From Aspidiotus rigidus (taxonomy: Eukaryota > Arthropoda > Insecta > Hemiptera > Diaspididae), in the NCBI GenBank assembly GCA_035079385.1, contig JAVHKY010000055.1, positions 1,984,001 through 2,048,000 on the forward strand: DNA of 64,000 nucleotides, in the 5' to 3' direction. Made by a program: the position numbers and the translations under genes. Numbering within the stretch: position 1 is the stretch's first letter; every line of letters starts with the position of its first letter. This document shows, piece by piece, positions 18,152 through 29,456 of the stretch. Below the pieces are notes generated by a model, which did not search any database, was not told where the DNA came from, and worked only from the letters and a program-made list of their open reading frames with translations.

Positions 18152-18558
18152 CTCTTAAGCTTAACTCTCAAGCTTAAATATTAAATACTGTACATATGTA
18201 ATTATAACCTTGATATACAACTGTATAAACTGTATCATAAATAACTGTATTATAAACCACACCTTTCTCTCTTCACCAGCTGTTACCTGAGGTCACTTGT
18301 CCAGACTGATTCAGGCCAGCTGGGAAGACTGATTAAAATGCCGGTAGTGCGAGAGGGGGACCCGTTCAGTGCATAGATCGTCTCGATAAGTCTCTGCGGG
18401 CCCCCCTCAACCACGAAAGCAGCAATTTAAGATACATATATATAGGATTGTTAAAACCCCTTGCAGCGAGCGATCTCGCTGCAGGGGCTAGGTTCTAACA
18501 TGTTCTATTACGTGATAATAAACTCGCCCCAGAGGGAAAGTCCTCAATGGGGAACCAC
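18152..18558 (+). other. 3' UTR of element 2 with twin hairpins
   Basis: Hairpin 1 at 18458-18487 has loop CGAT. Hairpin 2 at 18527-18552 has outer CCCCA/TGGGG, inner GAGG/CCTC, loop GAAAGT and bulge AA. The inner stem bases differ from family A (GGGA/TCCC) and C (CCGA/TCGG) but always pair. The first ~200 nt are AT-rich with no gene. Confidence 0.8.
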
Positions 18559-18582
18559 AAAAAAAAAAAAAAAAAAAAAAAA

Positions 18583-18595
18583 GGTTAGGTTAGGT
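18583..18595 (+). repeat. telomeric TTAGG spacer, 13 nt
   Basis: GGTTAGGTTAGGT between elements 2 and 3. Confidence 0.9.
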
Positions 18596-19884
18596 CCCCC
18601 TCCGGGGGGCGCACTGGCGGGGGCACAATCGTGCCTTGGAACTGGTGCGTCTTCAAGTCTTACCACTGCCTTGCCGTGGCGAGGGGGCTTACGACTGGGA
18701 GAGGAAGCTACTGCTTTGGACAGCACGCGGTGGAAGCTGAAAAGCGGAAAGGCAAATAGTCGCTGTCACTCTCCAACACAGTCAACTAAAAGTGGTGTAG
18801 GCGAACTCCCCCCTCGAAGGATGTGAACCAGGGTCCTCCCTGCAGAAATGTGGGAAGAAAGGAGTAACTGACACATCCTTAAGTCTAGCTGCTACCATAC
18901 TTGTATGGTGAGGGGAATCACCCCTTTGGGAGTGATAAAGCAGCATGGCTCGCGCAGCCTTCACCCTGCGTACGTCACCCGCACCCTTTAGCGCACCTGA
19001 ACACCTTTACACCTTCGCTCACAATCTCTTCGCTTTTCGTACTGCTGACTACTAAAGCAGGCCAGGCCGGGCTTAGAGGCGGGGTATGCTCAGGGAATTT
19101 GGTCTTCCTCTTCCAAGGACGAACAAAAACCCCGAGTAGGAGCAGATAGTAAGTCTGACAGATCCTCCAGGATGGTTGCGGGTAGCTCTTTCAGGAGAAA
19201 TGCAACACGAACAGTTTTTCACTACAAACAACTGCGTGTAACGAAAAATCAGACTGTCGCATCAACCCTGCACTTGCACGTCCTCCCATCTTGTTGCCAG
19301 CGGGACTTCACAAGACGCTCCTTCCTCTCTTTCACACGCTTACCATCTTCGCTTTTCATGGTTGCCGACTTAAGGCAAATAGGAGAACTCAGACTATTCG
19401 GCCTCCCATACATCAAGGGAGTACGAAAAATCTGAGTACGAACAAATGTCAAGTCTGTCAGATCTTCCAGAATGGCTGCTGGTGTCTCTTGCAGGAGCAG
19501 TTGAGGCATGAAAATTCTTTCCCTCTCTCAAACAAGAAAGTGAAACAATCAGAACTGCACCAATTGACTCTTGCACTTGAACGTCCTCCCATGCTGTTAT
19601 CAGCGGGACTACGACAAATGTTCACTCCCTATAAACTATCCACTCTTGTACTTCATGGCTGCCCACTTAAGGCGAGCATAGCGGCTATAACGTGGAGTCT
19701 GCTTAGGTATCTGGACTGCGGAGTAAAATATATCTCCAAAACCACTACCAATATCTTTGACTCATCTTCTCTGTTTTCTATGGGCTTGCTCTCTTGCATG
19801 ACCTACAAAACCACAACATGAGGTCTCGCACCACATGATCGGGGCCTGCTGTTCCCCCCCAGGCGGCAGACGTTACCCCATAAT
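18596..19884 (+). repeat. 1289-bp tandem 5' unit 3.1
   Basis: Unit directly after TTAGG. It carries the CCCCTTTGGG variant (TTCGGG in the units of element 1), shared with both units of element 5. Confidence 0.88.
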
Positions 19885-21173
19885 CCCCCTCCGGGGGGCG
19901 CACTGGCGGGGGCACAATCGTGCCTTGGAACTGGTGCGTCTTCAAGTCTTACCACTGCCTTGCCGTGGCGAGGGGGCTTACGACTGGGAGAGGAAGCTAC
20001 TGCTTTGGACAGCACGCGGTGGAAGCTGAAAAGCGGAAAGGCAAATAGTCGCTGTCACTCTCCAACACAGTCAACTAAAAGTGGTGTAGGCGAACTCCCC
20101 CCTCGAAGGATGTGAACCAGGGTCCTCCCTGCAGAAATGTGGGAAGAAAGGAGTAACTGACACATCCTTAAGTCTAGCTGCTACCATACTTGTATGGTGA
20201 GGGGAATCACCCCTTCGGGAGTGATAAAGCAGCATGGCTCGCGCAGCCTTCACCCTGCGTACGTCACCCGCACCCTTTAGCGCACCTGAACACCTTTACA
20301 CCTTCGCTCACAATCTCTTCGCTTTTCGTACTGCTGACTACTAAAGCAGGCCAGGCCGGGCTTAGAGGCGGGGTATGCTCAGGGAATTTGGTCTTCCTCT
20401 TCCAAGGACGAACAAAAACCCCGAGTAGGAGCAGATAGTAAGTCTGACAGATCCTCCAGGATGGTTGCGGGTAGCTCTTTCAGGAGAAATGCAACACGAA
20501 CAGTTTTTCACTACAAACAACTGCGTGTAACGAAAAATCAGACTGTCGCATCAACCCTGCACTTGCACGTCCTCCCATCTTGTTGCCAGCGGGACTTCAC
20601 AAGACGCTCCTTCCTCTCTTTCATACGCTTACCATCTTCGCTTTTCATGGTTGCCGACTTAAGGCAAATAGGAGAACTCAGACTATTCGGCCTCCCATAC
20701 ATCAAGGGAGTACGAAAAATCTGAGTACGAACAAATGTCAAGTCTGTCAGATCTTCCAGAATGGCTGCTGGTGTCTCTTGCAGGAGCAGTTGAGGCATGA
20801 AAATTCTTTCCCTCTCTCAAACAAGAAAGTGAAACAATCAGAACTGCACCAATTGACTCTTGCACTTGAACGTCCTCCCATGCTGTTATCAGCGGGACTA
20901 CGACAAATGTTCACTCCCTATAAACTATCCACTCTTGTACTTCATGGCTGCCCACTTAAGGCGAGCATAGCGGCTATAACGTGGAGTCTGCTTAGGTATC
21001 TGGACTGCGGAGTAAAATATATCTCCAAAACCACTACCAATATCTTTGACTCATCTTCTCTGTTTTCTATGGGCTTGCTCTCTTGCATGACCTACAAAAC
21101 CACAACATGAGGTCTCGCACCACATGATCGGGGCCTGCTGTTCCCCCCCAGGCGGCAGACGTTACCCCATAAT
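19885..21173 (+). repeat. 1289-bp tandem 5' unit 3.2
   Basis: Head-to-tail copy joined CATAAT|CCCCCTCC. It has TTCGGG and a private CATACGC (CACACGC elsewhere) near 20624. Confidence 0.88.
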
Positions 21174-22477
21174 CCCCCTCCGGGGGGCGCACTGGCGGGG
21201 GCACAATCGTGCCTTGGAACTGGTGCGTCTTCAAGTCTTACCACTGCCTTGCCGTGGCGAGGGGGCTTACGACTGGGAGAGGAAGCTACTGCTTTGGACA
21301 GCACGCGGTGGAAGCTGAAAAGCGGAAAGGCAAATAGTCGCTGTCACTCTCCAACACAGTCAACTAAAAGTGGTGTAGGCGAACTCCCCCCTCGAAGGAT
21401 GTGAACCAGGGTCCTCCCTGCAGAAATGTGGGAAGAAAGGAGTAACTGACACATCCTTAAGTCTAGCTGCTACCATACTTGTATGGTGAGGGGAATCACC
21501 CCTTCGGGAGTGATAAAGCAGCATGGCTCGCGCAGCCTTCACCCTGCGTACGTCACCCGCACCCTTTAGCGCACCTGAACACCTTTACACCTTCGCTCAC
21601 AATCTCTTCGCTTTTCGTACTGCTGACTACTAAAGCAGGCCAGGCCGGGCTTAGAGGCGGGGTATGCTCAGGGAATTTGGTCTTCCTCTTCCAAGGACGA
21701 ACAAAAACCCCGAGTAGGAGCAGATAGTAAGTCTGACAGATCCTCCAGGATGGTTGCGGGTAGCTCTTTCAGGAGAAATGCAACACGAACAGTTTTTCAC
21801 TACAAACAACTGCGTGTAACGAAAAATCAGACTGTCGCATCAACCCTGCACTTGCACGTCCTCCCATCTTGTTGCCAGCGGGACTTCACAAGACGCTCCT
21901 TCCTCTCTTTCACACGCTTACCATCTTCGCTTTTCATGGTTGCCGACTTAAGGCAAATAGGAGAACTCAGACTATTCGGCCTCCCATACATCAAGGGAGT
22001 ACGAAAAATCTGAGTACGAACAAATGTCAAGTCTGTCAGATCTTCCAGAATGGCTGCTGGTGTCTCTTGCAGGAGCAGTTGAGGCATGAAAATTCTTTCC
22101 CTCTCTCAAACAAGAAAGTGAAACAATCAGAACTGCACCAATTGACTCTTGCACTTGAACGTCCTCCCATGCTGTTATCAGCGGGACTACGACAAATGTT
22201 CACTCCCTATAAACTATCCACTCTTGTACTTCATGGCTGCCCACTTAAGGCGAGCATAGCGGCTATAACGTGGAGTCTGCTTAGGTATCTGGACTGCGGA
22301 GTAAAATATATCTCCAAAACCACTACCAATATCTTTGACTCATCTTCTCTGTTTTCTATGGGCTTGCTCTCTTGCATGACCTACAAAACCACAACATGAG
22401 GTCTCGCACCACATGATCGGGGCCTGCTGTTCCCCCCCAGGCGGCAGACGTTACCCCATAATCTGGTACGGGTAGTA
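21174..22477 (+). repeat. 1.3-kb tandem 5' unit 3.3, with extra tail
   Basis: Third copy. Its end is CATAAT plus CTGGTACGGGTAGTA before the body at 22478, almost the same extra tail seen at 2922-2935 and 38121-38135. Confidence 0.88.
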
Positions 22478-22587
22478 CCCCCTCCGGGGGGCGCATCAGG
22501 GGGTCCTGATGCGTCACCAAGTGTTTCCACAACCTTGCCGCGGTGAGGGGGCTTAAGATCACAAGGATCGACTAATAGTGGAAATGC
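22478..22587 (+). ncRNA. candidate HDV-like ribozyme of element 3
   Basis: P1 CCCCCUC/GAGGGGG, P2 UUUCCAC/GUGGAAA (3' strand 22578-22584), P3 ACC/GGU, P4 GAUC/GAUC, J4/2 GACUAAUA. The hairpin between P1 and P2 is a perfect CGCATCAGG/CCTGATGCG here, where element 1 has a G-U wobble, a change that keeps pairing. Confidence 0.5.
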
Positions 22588-23306
22588 TCGCATGGTTTTC
22601 ACCCCATGTATGACTGTCACAATCCTAATCACCATTCCTTCCTTCACACATCCGCAGGGAAGCATTCACACTTACCCTGTATCCTATCCTAAATTCCCCA
22701 CTCCTCTGTCGTGAGCCGCGGGACAACTCACCATCCCGCGGATGTCTTGAGAGAGCCAAGTCTGGGAAAGAAATCTCGCGCTTTCCTGTAGCCCAAGCGG
22801 GAAACAAGGCTCTCGATCACCAGGGAATGATGGACTGGGGTTACGTACTGCCTGCAGCCTTCACGTCCACCAAGGGTTAAGTACTGCTGCTCACCTAATC
22901 CTCTCTTGGCGGAGTCTGGATGAAGTGGGCAGCCTTCACTTCCAGAAGTGGGTTACGTACTGCCTGTGGGCCTTCACGTCCTGGACCAACATCTCCCACT
23001 CACTCTTCACCAAAGTCGCCGGGAGAGTCACCCCTCGGTGCAGTCTTCTGGGTGTCTCTACTGGGACGCCCCTTGCTCCTGTAACTCTAGGGCTCAGAGA
23101 GTAGAGACTGTGCTTTAATGTACACCCGCTTCACCCCACTCGTCACGTCAATCCCACGGTACCTGGCCAGGGGATGCATGGCTGAGACGTAAGTCAGTCT
23201 ACAGGGAACCTGCAGATACCTCCCGACCTCTGCAGTATATAGGGCCACCCAGGTACGACGCACTGCCTGGGGGGAGACTAATTCGTTCGTTCTCGTGGGA
23301 ACACAT
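22478..23306 (+). promoter_or_regulatory. 5' UTR of element 3
   Basis: 829 nt. It shares CCTGTATCCTATCC and TGGTTTTCACC with element 4 rather than with element 1, supporting exchange of 5' UTRs. A TAA at 23190-23192 closes the upstream extension of ORF1 that is open in element 1, fixing the ORF1 start downstream. Confidence 0.75.
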
Positions 23307-25244
23307 ATGGACTTTTTACTACCCCAAAATTCATCGACCTCTCACACTGGATCCCAGATCACAGACCTGAGACAGCAGGACCAAGCGGCTGCTGCTCAGA
23401 CGAACCCCCCGCAAGAGACCGAGCCGTTTTTGCCGCCACAAAAAGCAGCTCATCATACCGACATCAGCTCTGACGAAGAATACATCCCACCAGCGCAGAA
23501 GAAGCGCACATTCCGTTTCCATCCAAGGCCACAGCACAAAAAGGCCAAAGAACACTTTAAGCGACTAACAGCCCTTGGTGTGCATAACTTTGCCGAGACT
23601 GGTATCACATATTGGGAACCACAACATATAGGTGAAGAAGATGCAGCGTTCAAGTGGCGCAGACAACAAGAGTGTGAAGCCATGACTCGTTACATTGAAG
23701 GAAAAGAAAAAGAAAGAAACCTATTGAAAGAGAAACCAACTTGTTACACCTCTGCCACACCAGTACCCACTGGCATAAAGAAACTCACTGTCAACCTCCC
23801 CAGCTGTATTCTTCCTTCAACAGCAAATAGGAGCCGAAGTATGGAATCTAAGATGGCCAACGAGACCGAACCTGGCAAACGCAAAAGATCACCAACAGTA
23901 AAATCTACGGACAATTCCACCAATATCACAGTTGCACAACTGCAAAAGGAATTGAGCCACGAACGAAAAGCCAGAAAGGAGCTGGCAGACAAAGTTTCCA
24001 CTCTATCCCTACAAATATCAACGCTACATGATGCGATACGTAAACTAACAGAAGAAATTGCTGCTAAACCTCAAATAGCACAACCTGTCCAAGGCACCCA
24101 AGGCACTGCACTTACTCCTGAGGTTGAAAACCTAGTGCATACTCTTCTAAAACCAGTGCTACAGTCACTGACTACCTCGGCCACCAACGCTGGGAAAAAA
24201 GCCGGACCCACAAAAACTGGCAAAACCTATGCCAGTGCCGCCGGTGCCTCATCCTCCCACAAATCCACAGGCTGTCAAATCAAAGGCAACGGCCCCGCTG
24301 CTATCCATGTCCAAAAAACACTAGAAGCGCATAAGGAAGCAACGAATGCTATAGCTAGTAACAGCGCTGCTAGCAACAGCAACACACCCCCCGACCCAGA
24401 GGAAGAATTTACAACGGTCATCCACAAAAGAAGGAGAACAGGAATCAACACCCAACCCACACTACAAAAGAAACGACTTCCAAAAACCAGGAAGCAGGAT
24501 CCAAAAACTGTACTACTCCTCCCTACACAGGAACATCCAGACATCCTCACCAAGCTGCAAACAATGCCTGAAGCCAACCCCGAGAAACTGGGTGTAAAAA
24601 GGCATGTACCTTTTCCATCAGGCGCTGTACTAATCACGTGTACTACTGAAGAACAAGTAACCAAACTGCGATCAATAACCACAAAAATTGGTATCAAGGA
24701 AAAAGAGGCACACCAGAATGCTCCAACGGTACGTATCCATGGCATTCACCCCACTATCTCGAAAGAAACAATTGCACACCGAATACAGAAGAAATTCAAC
24801 GAAGAGCCAATGAACATCGAACTCTTTGAATGCAAAAACCCCAAATATCCAGGGAACCTCTTTGCAGTACTTACCACATCTTTAAGCTTACGTGAGAAAA
24901 TGTCCAAACACTCGAACATCCGACTCGGATGGATAATGTGTCGCATAGACACCGAGGTAATAGTCCGACGTTGTCAAAAGTGCAACCTGCTTGGCCACTC
25001 AGCTGCCAAGTGCACTGAAATGGAGACATCCGAACCTACAGCACCGCAAACACAAGTAAGCTGCGCAGACTGCACAAACTTTAACAACACACTAAAGAAG
25101 ACAACTTCCACCTACGTCAAACGCAAACCGCGCCCTACTGATCATAAAACGGCTGACAAGAGATGCCCCACGCTACTGGCCTTTAAGAAAAAAGCACTGC
25201 CAACACGCCCATCAGAGGGGGCCAACACATCTGCCACACAATGA
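23307..25244 (+). CDS. ORF1 of element 3: Gag-like protein, family A
   Basis: 645 residues from ATG 23307 (a GTG four codons upstream is in frame but is not a plausible eukaryotic start here). Coiled-coil-like segment, basic middle and CCHC knuckles are at the same residues as in element 1. One visible change is Ile for Thr just after the GNGPAA stretch. TGA overlaps the ORF2 ATG. Confidence 0.9.
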   Translation: MDFLLPQNSSTSHTGSQITDLRQQDQAAAAQTNPPQETEPFLPPQKAAHHTDISSDEEYIPPAQKKRTFRFHPRPQHKKAKEHFKRLTALGVHNFAETGITYWEPQHIGEEDAAFKWRRQQECEAMTRYIEGKEKERNLLKEKPTCYTSATPVPTGIKKLTVNLPSCILPSTANRSRSMESKMANETEPGKRKRSPTVKSTDNSTNITVAQLQKELSHERKARKELADKVSTLSLQISTLHDAIRKLTEEIAAKPQIAQPVQGTQGTALTPEVENLVHTLLKPVLQSLTTSATNAGKKAGPTKTGKTYASAAGASSSHKSTGCQIKGNGPAAIHVQKTLEAHKEATNAIASNSAASNSNTPPDPEEEFTTVIHKRRRTGINTQPTLQKKRLPKTRKQDPKTVLLLPTQEHPDILTKLQTMPEANPEKLGVKRHVPFPSGAVLITCTTEEQVTKLRSITTKIGIKEKEAHQNAPTVRIHGIHPTISKETIAHRIQKKFNEEPMNIELFECKNPKYPGNLFAVLTTSLSLREKMSKHSNIRLGWIMCRIDTEVIVRRCQKCNLLGHSAAKCTEMETSEPTAPQTQVSCADCTNFNNTLKKTTSTYVKRKPRPTDHKTADKRCPTLLAFKKKALPTRPSEGANTSATQ

Positions 25245-28200
25245 TGCTAAAGCTACTATACCTGAACTGCAACCACGCCCATGGAGCTACACTCAATGCC
25301 ACCGTCCTTGCTGCAAAAATGAACATAGATGTACTATGCATCACTGAACCGTACTATCCCGTTGGCACTTACACTCTAAAGTACCCAGGATGGAACTCAC
25401 TGTGCGGCCCTCACGCAGCAATCCTAATACGTAAAGACATAAAACACACCCCAGGAACAACACATCAAGACTATCACGAAGATATCATTACCACCAAAAT
25501 AGGAGAAACAATCATACTTTGCACCTACGCCTCACCAAACGAAGAAATCGGAGACATCATCACTCCACTTTACGCCTATATAAGAAAACTGAAAGACACC
25601 CCCTGTATCATCCTAGGAGACTTCAACTGTCAGACCAGTCTCATCCCTGGATACAGGACAACCAATAGAGGAGAACAGCTTGAAGACTTACTTCACATTG
25701 CAGGACTATCCCTAGCCAACAACACACAACCTACTTGGAGAAGAGGAAAACATACAAGTATAAATGACTACATCTGTTACAAAAACACGGAAGTCAACAA
25801 CTACAGAGTACTTGAAGAAGAATCCCTGTCTGACCACTTCCTGATAACTGCAATCGCCTCTGCCACTTATGAAAAAACCAAGAAATGCTTCAAAACTGAT
25901 GCTAGTAAGCTATCCATTGCCATTAGAAACCTAGTGATTGCCACTCCAACACTCAATGACACTCGAGATATTGATGGCTTTATTGAAAACCTTACAATTA
26001 TGCTACAAGGATGCATTGAGAAATGCTCCACAGAAATTCCAATCAGAAAGAAGAAACCCTACTTCTGGAAACCTGAACTGGAAACGCTGAAAAATGCACT
26101 GCGTACCCTGAACCGACGCATAAAAAGGTGTACAAATGAAGAAAGATTACATATCTACCTCTACACAAAGAAGATGATACAAAAAGCTTATCGAAAGTTG
26201 ATGCTTGAAAGTAAGTACTCTGCCTTTAGAGAACTTTGCACACAAAGCAAACCCTGGGGTACCCCATATAAGATGCTGAAATACGTTCCCAAAACTCCCC
26301 TTCCTCTGCTAACTAGCAACACAGGAAGGAAATGTAAAACAAAGGAGGAAAGTATACAACTACTCCTAACTGAAAAATTTCCAAAATCCAACGAAACCCT
26401 CGAGAGAAATAAATACACAGGTTCAGAGGGACCTAGCCCCAATATATCCGATGCTGAAATCAGAGAAATAGTTAGACACCTTCAAAACCACAAAGCTCCT
26501 GGTCCTGACCTACTAAACACACTTGCCATCAAAGCCCTCATAAGACATCACTCTGATGTTCTACCGGTACTCTTCACAGAATGTCTAGCCCAAGGCTACT
26601 TCCCTAAGTCCTGGAGAAAAGGAAGAATCCTGTTCTTACATAAAACAGGTAAAGATCCAACAAAGACTGACAGCTACAGACCCCTAGCTTTGCTCTCCAT
26701 TCTTGGAAAAATATTTGAACGCATCATAAACTGGCGAATTGTAGAACACTATAACACACACCAACCACTACACTCTAGACAATTCGGCTTCAGAAAGGAC
26801 ACTGGAACTGAAGAAGCGATACATAAAGTGGCACAAATATATAAGTGTCAATCAACTAACAACCGTCTAACCGCGGCCATCTCGCTAGATATAAAAGGTG
26901 CATTCGACCACCTAGAGTGGAACGGAATACTTAGAGAACTTGCAGCAGCCAACACTCCACAATACATCATCCGCACCATATCATCATATCTGGACAATAG
27001 AACAGCCCATTCTGAAGGCCAATCAGTCCGACTCGAAAGAGGATGTCCCCAAGGATCAGTGCTCGCCCCAACGCTCTGGAACATCCTCTACGATGTCTTG
27101 ATAAAGAATATCTACAACGATACTACCAAGAACATTTGTGTATACGCCGACGATACAATACTTATTATAGCAGCAAACACTGCAAATGAGCTAGAAATCA
27201 AAATTAAGCAATGCATTCAGACAATAGCAGAAGAACTACAAAAAATCGGACTCCTCTTAAATGTAGGTAAGACCGAAATACTGCTACGAAACCATCTACC
27301 ATTATACGCACGAAACGGCAATGAAATGCTCACTATAAACGTAGATAACTACATACTGACCACAAAGAAAACCATAAAATACCTAGGTATAATGCTGGAC
27401 CACAAGCTAAAGTATAAAGAACACCTGAAATATATTGAAGAAAAATCCCTAAAACGCATACCCATCCTACAGAATGTGGCAAGAAACTTATACGGTTACA
27501 GCTATAAGGCTCGCAAAACTATGTTCCAGGGTCTCATCTACAGTGTAATAAAATACTGTTCAACAGTCTGGTATGATAGACTACAACTGAAAACTTATAA
27601 GAACATAATCAGCAAAATCCAAAGACGCTGTGATATCATCATAAGCAGGGCGTATCATGACATCAACAAAGAAACAGCAAACATCTTAGCCAATGATCCC
27701 CCACTACACCTAAAAATCTATGAAAGGTCCATCAAATGGCTACTAAAGAAAAATCTCCCAATACCCCACTGGGGACATCTACCGCAAGTGGAAATCGGCC
27801 CCAATGGAGAGTACACCCGAGACGACAACACACCCATATCTGGAAGCGAACTCTCCAAAGTCCTTCATAATGCCACAATAGAACAGTGGAATAACGAATG
27901 GCAAAACATCACACCTAAGAAATGGGCCCATCATCTCTACCCCACTGTATATGATCGAAGGAGAATAAAAGAGCCACCAAACTTCTGGACATCTATGGCA
28001 ATCAGTGACCACGGATGTTTTAAACACTACCTAAAGAGGATAAATAAAATCCCAAATGACCAATGCCCTTGCGGATTTGATGTTGAAAATGCAAAACATG
28101 TGTTCACTAACTGCATCCGCTTTGTCAGCAATAGACCACTCGACTGGAACAAGCTGGAAAGCTATCATCTACCATATCTAAATCAGGTCATGCTGAAACT

Positions 28201-28318
28201 CTGGAAAATAGAAAACCCTCTGTTCACCATAAAGAACACACCAACGGAAGACGATCAATTTGCGCCGAAACCAAGATACCAAACCTCTCCATCATCAACA
28301 CCTACATTAATTAATTAA
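25241..28318 (+). CDS. ORF2 of element 3: endonuclease / reverse transcriptase, family A
   Basis: 1025 residues with intact endonuclease (E36, GDFN 126-129, SDH 197-199), RT (D550, YADD 635-638) and C-terminal zinc motif (942-958). A few substitutions from element 1, none at a catalytic residue; Asn205Ile lies shortly after SDH. Likely functional by sequence. Confidence 0.93.
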   Translation: MMLKLLYLNCNHAHGATLNATVLAAKMNIDVLCITEPYYPVGTYTLKYPGWNSLCGPHAAILIRKDIKHTPGTTHQDYHEDIITTKIGETIILCTYASPNEEIGDIITPLYAYIRKLKDTPCIILGDFNCQTSLIPGYRTTNRGEQLEDLLHIAGLSLANNTQPTWRRGKHTSINDYICYKNTEVNNYRVLEEESLSDHFLITAIASATYEKTKKCFKTDASKLSIAIRNLVIATPTLNDTRDIDGFIENLTIMLQGCIEKCSTEIPIRKKKPYFWKPELETLKNALRTLNRRIKRCTNEERLHIYLYTKKMIQKAYRKLMLESKYSAFRELCTQSKPWGTPYKMLKYVPKTPLPLLTSNTGRKCKTKEESIQLLLTEKFPKSNETLERNKYTGSEGPSPNISDAEIREIVRHLQNHKAPGPDLLNTLAIKALIRHHSDVLPVLFTECLAQGYFPKSWRKGRILFLHKTGKDPTKTDSYRPLALLSILGKIFERIINWRIVEHYNTHQPLHSRQFGFRKDTGTEEAIHKVAQIYKCQSTNNRLTAAISLDIKGAFDHLEWNGILRELAAANTPQYIIRTISSYLDNRTAHSEGQSVRLERGCPQGSVLAPTLWNILYDVLIKNIYNDTTKNICVYADDTILIIAANTANELEIKIKQCIQTIAEELQKIGLLLNVGKTEILLRNHLPLYARNGNEMLTINVDNYILTTKKTIKYLGIMLDHKLKYKEHLKYIEEKSLKRIPILQNVARNLYGYSYKARKTMFQGLIYSVIKYCSTVWYDRLQLKTYKNIISKIQRRCDIIISRAYHDINKETANILANDPPLHLKIYERSIKWLLKKNLPIPHWGHLPQVEIGPNGEYTRDDNTPISGSELSKVLHNATIEQWNNEWQNITPKKWAHHLYPTVYDRRRIKEPPNFWTSMAISDHGCFKHYLKRINKIPNDQCPCGFDVENAKHVFTNCIRFVSNRPLDWNKLESYHLPYLNQVMLKLWKIENPLFTIKNTPTEDDQFAPKPRYQTSPSSTPTLIN

Positions 28319-28595
28319 TAAGTAACGTAAGCTAAGTACGGAATCTCCTCTACAGAGCAGAAATCCTCCTGGATAAGACTCTGGGGGCCTCCGTGGCTGG
28401 CAAGAAGTTCATTATTTGTCAACTGCTGTCCGCAATACTGGGAGACCACTGTCTTGGCCAATTCCCCAATACTGCGTGACATCTGTAAAACCCCCCTGCC
28501 AGGAGCGATCTTCTGGCAGGGGCTATCATATAATAATTGCATATTACGCGGAATACACTTGCGCCAGGGAGAAAGTTCCCATTGGCGAACCCCAT
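28319..28595 (+). other. 3' UTR of element 3 with twin hairpins
   Basis: Same 277-nt layout as element 1. Hairpins at 28493-28522 (loop CGAT) and 28562-28587 (loop GAAAGT). Confidence 0.82.
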
Positions 28596-28616
28596 AAAAA
28601 AAAAAAAAAAAAAAAA

Positions 28617-28629
28617 GGTTAGGTTAGGT
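28617..28629 (+). repeat. telomeric TTAGG spacer, 13 nt
   Basis: GGTTAGGTTAGGT between elements 3 and 4. Confidence 0.9.
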
Positions 28630-28739
28630 CCCCCTCCGGGGGGCGTATCAGGGGGTCCTGATGCGTCACCAAGTGTTTCCACAACCTTGCCGCGGTGAGG
28701 GGGCTCAAGATCACAAAGATCGACTAATAGTGGAAATGC
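28630..28739 (+). ncRNA. candidate HDV-like ribozyme of element 4
   Basis: Same P1, P2, P3 and J4/2 as the others. P4 loop is ACAAA instead of ACAAG, with the GAUC/GAUC stem kept. P2 3' strand at 28730-28736. Confidence 0.48.
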
Positions 28740-29456
28740 TCGCATGGTTTTCACCCCATGTATGACTGTCACAATCCTTAATCATCAATCCTTCCTTCAC
28801 ACTTCCGCAGGGAGGCAATCACACCTACCCTGTATCCTATCCTAAATTCCCCATTCCTCTGTCGTGAGCCGCGGGACAACTCACAATCCCGCGGATGTCT
28901 AGCGAGTACTGACTTGGGAGAAATAGCGCTCTCCTGTAGCCCAAGCGGGAATGAAGTACTCGAACACCAGGGAATGTCAGACTGGGGTTACGTACTGCTT
29001 GCAGCCTTCACGTCCACTGTGGGGTTAAGTACTGCAGGCCTTCACGTCCATCTTGGCGGATTTGGGTTACGTACTGCCCTGCCTTCACTTCCTACAGTGG
29101 GTGACGTACTGCTGCGAGCCTTCACGTCCCGGACCAACATCTCCCACTCACTCACATTCAAGTCGTCGGGAGAGTCACCCCTCGATGCAGTCTACTGGGT
29201 GTCTCTACTGGGATGCCCCGTGCTCCTGTAACTCTAGGGCTCGGAGAGTAGAGACTGTGCTTCAATGTACACCCGCTTCACCCAAAATCGTCACGTCAAT
29301 CCCACGGTACCTGGCCAGGGGATGCATGGCTGAGACGTATGTCAGTCTACAGGGAACCTGCAGATACCTCCCGACCTCTGCAGTATATAGGGTCATCCAG
29401 GTACGACGCACTGCCTGGAGGAAGACTACTTCGTTCACTACTCGTGGGAACACATT
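28630..29456 (+). promoter_or_regulatory. 5' UTR of element 4, with minisatellite
   Basis: 827 nt. At 28985-29130 there are four degenerate 35-43 bp repeats, each with GGGT(T/G)A(C/A)GTACTGC followed by GCCTTCAC(G/T)TCC. The other families have about three. This is the clearest copy of the motif; it could be a protein-binding array, but nothing in the sequence proves it. Confidence 0.7.

Larger units (their letters stand above)
12270..18582 (+). mobile_element. Element 2: full-length TRAS-like element, family B
   Basis: Starts with CCCCCTCCGGGGGGCG directly after TTAGG, with no tandem 1.29-kb units. It contains an 834-nt 5' UTR, intact ORF1 and ORF2 overlapping by ATGA, a ~407-nt 3' UTR and poly(A) at 18559-18582. 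The proteins are clearly homologous to family A but diverged throughout, while the first several hundred bases of the 5' UTR are almost identical to element 1. Both ORFs are intact, so it may be functional. Confidence 0.9.
18596..28616 (+). mobile_element. Element 3: full-length TRAS-like element, family A, with three tandem 5' units
   Basis: Second complete family-A copy: tandem units 18596-22477, 5' UTR 22478-23306, ORF1, ORF2, a 277-nt 3' UTR and poly(A) 28596-28616. Coding regions differ from element 1 at only a few residues (for example Ala30Val, Lys192Glu and Asn205Ile in ORF2). The 5' UTR differs more than the ORFs do. Shared single-base variants (CTGCTAACTAGC, CAACTACTCC) show element 5 is closer to this copy than to element 1. 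Confidence 0.9.
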
